Shown here piece after piece: positions 56,376-64,000 of a DNA stretch of 64,000 nucleotides (positions are counted from its first letter, which is position 1; each line of letters opens with the position of its first letter). Under the pieces are notes generated by a model, which had not been told where the DNA came from, made no database searches, and was given only the letters and a program-made list of their open reading frames with translations. Position numbers and translations under genes: made by a program. Source of the stretch: Piliocolobus tephrosceles. Its lineage: Eukaryota > Chordata > Mammalia > Primates > Cercopithecidae. Where the stretch lies: contig NC_045436.1 in NCBI RefSeq assembly GCF_002776525.5, forward strand, positions 5,929,918-5,993,917, in the 5' to 3' direction.

Positions 56376-58914
56376 TTCTAGATTAGACAAACAGGAAAGA
56401 GCAAAAGAGGTGATAGATTACCCAAAGGTTTCAGCAACCGCAAATGGTGTCCATTTTCAGCTCACAGCCAACCACCCTTCTCGCACCTTCTCCCCACCAT
56501 TTGCCGAACTGACTGCCATACTCGTTCCCAGACTTAACTTCCCCAAACACTGCTTTTATCACACCCCGCCTGTGCTCGGGAGCCTAGAGCAGCTTTCCGC
56601 TGCTCGAAGCATTAAATCTGAACCCCTCCCCGGCAAAGTCCAGCCCCAACCGCCTCGAGCCGCCGACCCTGCCTCCTGCTCCACTAGGTCTAGGGTGCCC
56701 CCGCCCTGTCAAGCTAGCCTCAGAAAATAACAATGGAAGCCCGCGCTCAGGGCTTCACCACGAGTCCTAGGACACAGGGAACAGACAGGGAGGGGTTGGG
56801 TGCTGCACCCCCGTTGGCAGGACAGAGGCACGGACAGCACACCTACGGTGAGGGTGGCTGCCTGCACTCAGGCCTGAGGGAAACCTCTCTCCACCCTCTG
56901 AAGGTTGCCTGCCACCCACTGCAAGCCTGCTTTGAGGCCCAGGGATGCTAGGAGATGGCACGAGCTAACTGCTGCCGTCGCCACCACACGCTGCACACAG
57001 GTCAAGGGATGGCCCCGTTGTGTGAAAGCTGACCACCCCTGACCCCGCTTCCTCCCAACCTACTGCTTGGGAGGCCTCATCAGCTGCGTCTCCCTTCTAA
57101 GAACACATCCTTCCTTCCTCTCCCACAGCCTCTCCTCCTCCTTATGCATAATTAGCTCAAGATCCTCAAAGCAAAATAAGCTGGAAGAATGTCCCAGCTG
57201 TCCTCATGGTGGACCTCAGACTGTCCACCACGACCTCCTGACACCATGGGGTGACCCTGGACACTCAGTCCTAGCTCTGCCTCTTTTCAGCAAGTGTCTT
57301 TGATGAGTAGCCTCCTTGATCCTTAAGAGCCAAGGATTATCCACCATGTTCCTCCCCAATCCCCAAGCCCAAGATTGCGTGAAGAGATAGGGGACATGGG
57401 GACATTCCAATTGTGCAGGCCAAGAAAAGAACCCACTTGTGATTACACACTTAGCAGTCCAGGGCAAGGGTCACGACTGAGCTCTATCGGTCCCCTCCCT
57501 TCACGAGCTCACAGCAGTTGCCTGGCAGCCCCCATCTAGACGCTTAACCACCCGCCGCAGTCTGCTGCCCTGCGTGTCTGGGGAAGCCCTGAGTCCTGAG
57601 CAGCCAGAACTAAATGCATGACGTCTCCTGCCTCTCCCGTGGCACCCAGTGTTGGTGTATCACATCATACGTACTAAGTAAATGCTCTCTTGGTTCAGAT
57701 TCTGTCATTTTCACAAAATGCACATTTTACTCTGTGCTTCCCTCAAAAGTTTATCCCATGTCAAATAAATATAATTTCTGTTTACCAGTTTACGGTGAAT
57801 TAAGACAGTTTTCTACAATCACACAGTAATATCTTTGTGGTTGTTTATTTGAGAAGCTTTCAGAGCTCATCCAGATGGCTGGCCGCGCCATTTCCCTCTC
57901 TCCGGCACGCCTTTTCAAATCAGATGTAATTGAAATTTACCTATGGAAATTACCCAAGGCCTATGGCCTAGGAAAGTAAAATAGGCTTAAATGAAAATAG
58001 AATGTCAGCAAGAAATAATTTATAATAAAATATGAGGAACATTAGAAGGTGGTGAGAATATTTTATGAGCTTTATGACCCAGAAAAAAAAGTTGTTATGA
58101 AGTCCTCCCTGCTTAAATTATCCTATTCTGGCCAGTATGAATCTAGTATCACATTGTTTTAATCCCAAAATTATTTTAAAGTAGGTGACAGTTTATGAGC
58201 TGAAGCTCAAAAAAACCCTTGTATGTATAAAACTGCTGAATTGTTCTAACATCTGATGCCTTCCCAAGTTTGCAATAACACCGCAAAACGGATCTCATAA
58301 AAGCCACTTTTCACAGAAAGTTCAGTAGCCGATTTTACAAGATGCATGACTACACATGTCTGCGTATCTGGGAAAAAGATCGAGACCTGAAGCCACATTT
58401 GAAGGACAAGATTGCCTCGTTGTTACACTGTTTTTAACGTATGCTGTACATGATGCTTTACAATAGCCGAAATGTGCCAAAGAACAAAATCCCTGCCCTA
58501 GAGGATTTACAGTCTAGAGGCACAGATGTTAAGAGCCAAGGAAAACGCCAGGGAAGTTGTGGAAGCCTCTGGAATGGAAAGGCCTCTGCTCATCTGGTAA
58601 CCTGCGGCAGCCTCCGCCAGATGGGCTGGGGAGCGCGACAGCCCTTGGGCACTGCTGTCTCTCAGGCCCAGAGCTATGAGAACGTGCTCTGCTGGAACTT
58701 CTTGTGGGCCAGACATCCGGTGACTCACCAGAGCCACTACGATGAGGGAGGAAAGGGCAGAGAGCACAGCTCCACATTCCCTCATCTTCCAGGTCTACGA
58801 GCCTAAGGAATATGATGGGCTAGTGGGAAGGAAAGCCTTTTATTGTAGAATACAGTTTGCGTTTCAACAATCTACTTCTAGACAGCCAGTCATTGCCTCC
58901 AGATGACAGTTGGG
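56376..58914. other. mostly unique sequence, L2 remnant and possible conserved block
   Basis: 56500-56720 resembles a sense L2 part (ATCACACCCCGCCTG, AAAGTCCAGCCCCAACCGCC) with unusually many CpGs. 57841-58250 contains CCAGATGGCTGGCCGCGCC and AAATCAGATGTAATTGAAATT and looks constrained by eye. Near 58490-58515 CAAAATCCCTGCCCTAGAGGATTTACAGTCTAGAGG (fragments) resembles an old LINE/MIR3-type tail. Frames of 121 residues on + (58441-58806) and 92 on - (58507-58785) oppose each other and are unrecognised. Confidence 0.4.
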
Positions 58915-59230
58915 GTTTGTTTGTTTGCTTTTTGTTTTGTTTTGTTTTAGACAGAGTTTTGCTCTTTTTGCCCAGGCTGAAATGCAGCGGCGCAATCTTG
59001 GCTCACTGCAACCTCCGCTTCCCGGGTTCAAGTGATTCTCCTGCCTCAGCCTCCCGAGCAGCTGGGATTACAGGTGTCCACCAACACACCCAGCTGATTT
59101 TTGTATTTTTAGTAGAGATGGGGTTTCACCACGTTGGCCAGGCTGGTCTCGAACTCCAGACCTCAGGTAATCCACCCACCTCGGCCTCCCAAAGTGCTGG
59201 GATTACAGGTGTGAGCCACCACACTCGGCC
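58915..59230 (-). mobile_element. Alu SINE (AluS-like), antisense
   Basis: A T-rich tail turned into TTTG/TTTTG units, then a full antisense dimer ending GCCACCACACTCGGCC. CAGATGACAGTT before and CAGGTGATAGTT after are a diverged target duplication. The 126-residue frame is an Alu translation. Confidence 0.96.
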
Positions 59231-59354
59231 CAGGTGATAGTTTTAAAAAGAAAGAGAATCATCACTAGATCGTTGCGGTTACATTTATATTGAAAGAAAA
59301 ACATAGATCACACAAGCTTTGAAGAGCACCTGAAGGTTCTCAGGAGGTGCACAG

Positions 59355-59545
59355 CAGAAGGGTTGGACACGGGAAGGCTAGGAGAGTCATGTCCAGGCTC
59401 AGCCGTGGAGTCGGGCCAACCTGGGCTGAGGTCTCAGCGCTTCACAACTGGACCTCCAGCAAGATACTTAAACTCTCCGAATTTCAGCCTCTTAGAAAAT
59501 AGAGATAAGAAGAGCCTTACTGAGTTTCTGTGAAGATTAGATATA
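59355..59545 (+). mobile_element. MIR SINE, sense
   Basis: GTGGAGTCGGGCCAACCTGG, TCCAGCAAGATACTTAAACTC, TCCGAATTTCAGCCTC and TGAAGATTAGATATAATCG (fragments) follow the MIR order. The MER1-type element begins directly after it. Confidence 0.8.
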
Positions 59546-59558
59546 ATCGTGTATATCA

Positions 59559-60084
59559 CAGGGGTCCCCAACCCCCAGGCCACAGACCGGTACAGTGGCC
59601 TATTGGGAACTGGGCTGCACTGCGGGAGGAGAGCAACAGGCAAGCCGGCGAAGCTTCACCTGCATTTGCAGCCACTCCCCATGGCTCAGATGACCACCTG
59701 AGCTCCGCCTCCTGTCAGATCAGTGGCACATTAGATTCTCATAGGAGCGTGAACCCTTTTACAAACTGCACATGTGTGGGATCTGGGTTGTGTGCTCCTT
59801 ATGAGAATCTAATGATTCTGAATCTGATGATCTGTCACTGTCTCCCATCACCCAGATAGGACTGTCTAGTTGCAGGAAAACAAGCTCAGGGCTCCCACTG
59901 ATTCTACATTATGGTGACTGTATAATTATTTCATTATATACAACAATGTAATCATAATAGAAATAAAGTGCACAACAAATGTGATGCACTTGAATCATCC
60001 CCAAACCACCCCCAAGCCCCCTCCATGGAAAAACTGTCTTCCATGACACCGGTCCCTGGTGCCAAAAAGGTTGGAGACCATGAT
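59559..60084 (+). mobile_element. complete MER1-type (MER1A-like) hAT-Charlie transposon
   Basis: The left terminus CAGGGGTCCCCAACCCCCAG and right terminus CCAAAAAGGTTGGAGACCATG are the inverted ends. Inside are ACCGGTACAGTGGCC, GAGCTCCGCCTCCTGTCAG and an internal palindrome (CATTAGATTCTCATAGGAGC at 59729, CTCCTTATGAGAATCTAATG at 59796). The length of about 525 bp fits the longer MER1 form. Non-autonomous, no intact transposase. Confidence 0.9.
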
Positions 60085-61221
60085 ATACATAAATGGGTTA
60101 CTTCTCAATCTAAGCTACAGTCAGTGTTCCATTAGCAGTAGCTTTTTAAAAGCTCACTCTCCAGCACCAATGGGATCTGCCCTCTCTGGAGGGCACAGGA
60201 ATCCCATCTAGGCTTGTAGCTTATGGGGTTTTGATGCTCCCTAGCACGTGGGTGGCAGAGACACCACAATCCAGAGCCTGAAAGGCTGATCAGGACAGGA
60301 AGTTTGCAGAGCACCTCGCCCAGGAGGGCAAATCCTAGAGAGCTAGGCACTCCTAGCCAGACTGGCTGCAAGACCCGACACAAACCGTATCACCTTTCCT
60401 ACACACAAGTGTCCTTTTTAGGGAAGGGCAGGGTGAGGGACATAGACTTCTAAAGTCTCATGCATTTCTATTAGATCCTAAGCTCCAACTCTTAACTAGA
60501 ACCCCACCCTACAGACTCACAGACCTGGGGCAGGGAACAGAATGCAGGCCGGCAGGAACAGGGACAGGGACAGGTGCTCCACAGGGATGCAGAGGGGGAG
60601 GCTGCCTGAGCAGCAGGGACCCCTCCCCTCCCCTCTAAGCAGGGCCCAAACGGGAGGTGGTGGGCCGTGACAGTGGGGACAGCACCCTGTAGTTCCGGAA
60701 GAGGACACACTGCCAACCCTCATCTTCCCAGCCTACCTGCCTGCCAGCCTCCCGAAGAGGCCCCAGGCCCAACCCCAGTGACATCAGAACAAAGGACACA
60801 GCACGGTGGGGAGCTGTGAGCAACGACCTTCGCAGCAAGGGTTGGATCAGCAGCATTCTCTTAAGGGTCACGGGTGAAAATATCCAGCAGGTGGAAGAAA
60901 GGGAATTGCAATTTTCTGAGCAGCTGTAACAGTTGCTGTGCTCTGGCATGAATAATACCAATGTAATGCTTTCGTTTATTCTTCATAAACGATCTTCTAC
61001 CTGCTAGCACAGGCTTCCACTTATTAAGACAGAGAGGAAAATAAAGCCATTATCTGCATTCCGTGAAGCACCATATGGTTACACACGGGCCTCCAGCCAA
61101 GGGAGGGCTCTCACCAAGCCTCTGTGTACAATTCAAGAGCAAAATTAAGTCGTTACACTCTATTGGATTAGCATCAGGAAAGGAGGGCCAGGAAGTCAAC
61201 AGAACCATGAACAGAAAAATC
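60085..61221. other. unique sequence, no gene seen
   Basis: GC-richer at 60500-60800. Frames of 68 to 108 residues on - (60492-60961) overlap and are unrecognised. No named repeat. Confidence 0.4.
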
Positions 61222-61518
61222 CCTTTTTTCTTTTTTTTTTTTTTTTTTGAGACAGGGTCTCACTCTGTTGCCAGAGGCCGGAGTACAGTGGCACAATCAC
61301 AGCTCACTGTACCCTTGACCTCCCGGACTCAACCCTGCCACCTCAGCCTCCTGAGTAGCTGAGACTACAGGTGTTCACCACCACACTAGGCTAATTTTTG
61401 TATTTTCTGTAGAGATGAGGCCTCACTATGTTGTGTTTGAACTCCTGGGCTCAAGCGATCCTTCCACCTTGGCCTACCGAAGTGTTGGGACTACAGGCGT
61501 GAGCCACCGTGCTCTGCC
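61222..61518 (-). mobile_element. old AluJ-like SINE, antisense
   Basis: A T run, then a diverged dimer (GAGACAGGGTCTCACTCTGTTGCC, CACAGCTCACTGTACCCTTGACC) with a deletion around CACTATGTTGTGTTTGAACTCC. It ends GCCACCGTGCTCTGCC. Confidence 0.93.
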
Positions 61519-61607
61519 AAAAAACTCCTCAGCTTTACTCTTTTTTTAATCTCCTGGTTTCTGAGTTACCTTGAGTGTCTCAAAAACCACAATGGGGATC
61601 AACCAGA

Positions 61608-61890
61608 TTTTTTTTTTTTTTTTTTTAGATGGAGTCTCGTTCTGCTGCCAAGGCTGGAGTGCAGCGGCGCGATCTCAACTCGCTGCAAGCTCCGCCTCCC
61701 GGGTTCAGGCCATTCTCCTGCCTCAGCCTCCCGAGTAGCTGGGACTACAGGCGCCGCCACCACGCCCGGCTAGTTTTTTTTGTATTTTTACTAGAGACGG
61801 GGTTTCACCGTGTCAGCCAGGATGGTCTCAAATCTCCTGACCTCATGATCCACCCGCCTTGGCCTCCCAAAGTGCTGGGATTACAGGCGT
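61608..61890 (-). mobile_element. young AluY, antisense, 5'-truncated
   Basis: Y-type positions (GCAAGCTCCGCCTCCCGGGTTCAGGCC, GGATGGTCTCAAATCTCCTGACCTC; fragments). The element stops at ACAGGCGTG and so lacks about 20 bases at its 5' end. GGGATCAACCAG before the tail and GGGATCAGCCAG after it are the target duplication. It keeps GATCGCGCC-type sequence, not the YR change. Confidence 0.94.
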
Positions 61891-61904
61891 GGGATCAGCC
61901 AGGT

Positions 61905-62413
61905 TTGACTGCACAGCTTCTGTTATTCGATCTGCATACTTTGAAACTAAGTATGACAATTTCAGTCCTTTGCAAGATACATAGCCTAATAATTCTAATA
62001 ACCATATACTGTTATGTCTACATAAGCAGACAGACCAAAATAAATTTACTCAAAACTCAAAGCTTTAAAATGGTAAAGAATAAATTGATACATTTATGGT
62101 TTTAATCTCATTGAATCCTCCAACAGGAGAGTCACTTGTCTAAGACCTTGCAGCTTTTAAAGAGTAGAGCAGGGATGAGGGCCCACATTCATATCCAGAG
62201 CTCCCGGCAGGGCACCCAGGTTTGTCACCTGAGAATGGCATCGATGAGAAAAGTGGCAATAGGAGAGGGAAGGGACATGGAGTGGCCCACCTCCTCACAA
62301 GATAAGACCCTAATAATAGGGGCAAGATGTGAAAACCAGAGACGCACATGCACAAACAGGTTATCAGTCTCATGAACACAGAGTATCATTTGGTAATGAA
62401 ACAAAAATAGTCT
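61905..62413. other. unique sequence with antisense MIR remnant
   Basis: 62095-62215 resembles an antisense MIR (CTCATTGAATCCTCCAACAGG, GTCACTTGTCTAAGACCTTGC, AGAGTAGAGCAGGGATGAGGG; fragments). The rest is single-copy-looking. Opposing 79-residue frames at 62136-62379 are chance. Confidence 0.5.
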
Positions 62414-62548
62414 AGCCGGGCATGGTGGCTCATGCTTACAATCCCAGCACTTTGGGATGCCGAGGCGGGAGGATCACTTGAGGCCAGGAGTTGGAGACCA
62501 GGGGTTTTTAGAAATCCCATCTCTAGAAAAAAAAAAAAAAAAAAAAAA
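62414..62548 (+). mobile_element. Alu left monomer (FLAM-like), sense
   Basis: One Alu arm of about 113 bp (AGCCGGGCATGGTGGCTC to CCCATCTCTAG) followed directly by a 22-base poly(A). No right arm. Confidence 0.88.
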
Positions 62549-64000
62549 CAAGTCAGGAGTTTTTCAGATCATTTTAATGGTGTGACTAGTGCATACCTCA
62601 AAAAGAGACTAAAAGAAGAACTAATATTCATTGGGATTTTAGTTTAACTCTGACACTTACACCATAATGCACATTCTCTAAGCACTCCAAATCTCAACTT
62701 CCTGTAAAACTATTTTCCAGAACATTTGCTTACCCTATTTAAGAGCATAACCTTACCACCTTCTCCTCCAAAGGCAAGGGCAGTTTGCATGCAAAAGAGC
62801 ATGGCCCTAAAGCCAGCAAGGCAAAAGGAGAAAAACCTTATTCTCCTCCTTGTGATTTAGTGTGGTGATGCTGTTCAAGCCTTTTTCATCCATGCTTCCT
62901 TTGGATGAACATAAAATATCTCACGTCCTCCTTTCATTTTACCTGAAGTAAAATTAAGCACATCAATGAAAAATGTCAAAGCAATGATATTTTAAAAGAA
63001 AAATATTTATAGTCACCTTGAAACATACATATTTTTTCTTGTCATGTAAATTTTTTTAATGCTAAGGGGGCTTGCTCCCCAAAAGTACAGTGATAGTGAC
63101 TTCGCACCCCAGGGTTCTGCTGCATGAGGCGGGGAGAACAGTGCAGCAAATGTCTGTAAGTGAAAGAAATAAGATAATACCTGAAGATGCACGTTTGCTT
63201 GTTTTAATGTAAGTAAGATAACCACGGTGATCTGTAAAGTATATCTGGCACCTGAATCAAATTCTTCTTCCCAAACCTCCCCTGGAGTTCACTTTTCAAT
63301 AACATCAGAGAGAAAAGGTCTCTCCTCACAAGTCACAAATGCAAATCTCGACTCATGTCAAGAGTAGGTGACGTGAATTCACCGAAACTGGATGAGATGT
63401 AACTTCTTAAAAGTCACTTTTACGCAGTCTTGAGAGTGTCATCAAATTGGTGGCTTATAATTATTTTAAAAACTGTTCGTAAATGCATGCTAAAATGTTT
63501 GTTTTTATCCCTTGAAATTTCCATTTCTGTGTATTTGGAGTTTCCAGTCTTTCTACCAAATACGCAATGCTCCACTGAGGACTTTTCTTAAGTACAAACG
63601 ATTTGATGTTTTCCCTGGAGTTCCAAAAACAGGGCTACTATGTCTTTCTTCTCATAATCTGGCAACCATACTTCCCACTGATCACCCAGCAAAGGATGGA
63701 CCCGGCACCCAGCATTCAAAGGGCTACAAAGCAAGGCACGCCTCTGGGTGTGTAGCACGCTCTTTTGAACACAGTGAACCATCTTGTTAGTAAGGACTGA
63801 GGATTTCCCCTAGATTACTAAACAGTTTTAGAAGCCATTTTTTATTAATGACACAGATCAGAACCCCAAATAACTGGAGGGTTCTTTTCCTCTTTGATTC
63901 AGCTCACCAGCTTCCAAGAATGCGGACACCATTCCAAGGCTTTAGTGGTGCCTACCTGCAAAAAACAGTAGTCCTTTTCCATCTCTCACGACTTGAGGTA
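62549..64000. other. unique sequence to window end, no gene seen
   Basis: 1.45 kb without a named repeat. A 92-residue frame on + (63512-63790) is opposed by a 64-residue frame on - and matches nothing I know. Confidence 0.45.

Overview
This window is primate nuclear DNA, most likely from an Old World monkey (Cercopithecidae). About thirty Alu-type SINEs are recognisable. At least two of the youngest full-length copies (31786 and 33217, both +) carry changes I associate with the Old World monkey AluYR branch: CTCAAGCC instead of CTCACGCC near the 5' end, and GATCCGGCCAC in place of GATCGCGCCAC in the right half. The 30677 copy (-) has the second change. Older AluJ/S, MIR, L2, L1M and hAT-Charlie fossils fill much of the rest. 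No bacterial, plasmid or phage feature is present.

I found no protein-coding gene I can support. Every long open frame is explained by one of four things: an Alu read through, an L1 remnant, a tandem repeat with no stops, or the N-filled gap at 14256-14655. There is no clear CpG-island promoter. The window reads as intron or intergenic sequence. Two short open stretches next to good GTAAGT donors at 10205-10700 are listed only as weak exon candidates.

Layout. 1-8363: unique sequence with five Alus, one MIR, one MER20-like element and a GATA microsatellite. 8364-12000: a 3.6 kb AT-rich stretch with no Alu, holding the weak exon candidates and a 17-bp triplication. 12001-21275: mixed Alu, MIR and L2, with an unsequenced GGGGA-type purine tract. 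21276-26930: mostly unique, with MIR, L2 and L1 remnants and a 35-copy 17-bp minisatellite at 25760-26355. 26931-28320: a large imperfect inverted duplication (two ~350-bp arms, 694-bp spacer), the most unusual structure here. 28321-34700: unique sequence, then a cluster of young Alus with a nested insertion and a GGAA microsatellite that contains a 10-N gap. 35690-38010: an L1M fragment and an L2 interrupted by a MIR. 38011-50580: many Alus, an MLT2-type ERVL LTR split by an Alu, several L1M pieces and a near-consensus CTCF motif at 42291-42309. 50581-54394: a second Alu-free stretch. 54395-64000: Alus, MIRs, a complete MER1-type transposon and an 80-bp tandem duplication at 55897-56056.

Family names are from memory of consensus sequences. 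Element edges are mostly accurate to within about 10 bases for Alus and a few tens of bases for old repeats.
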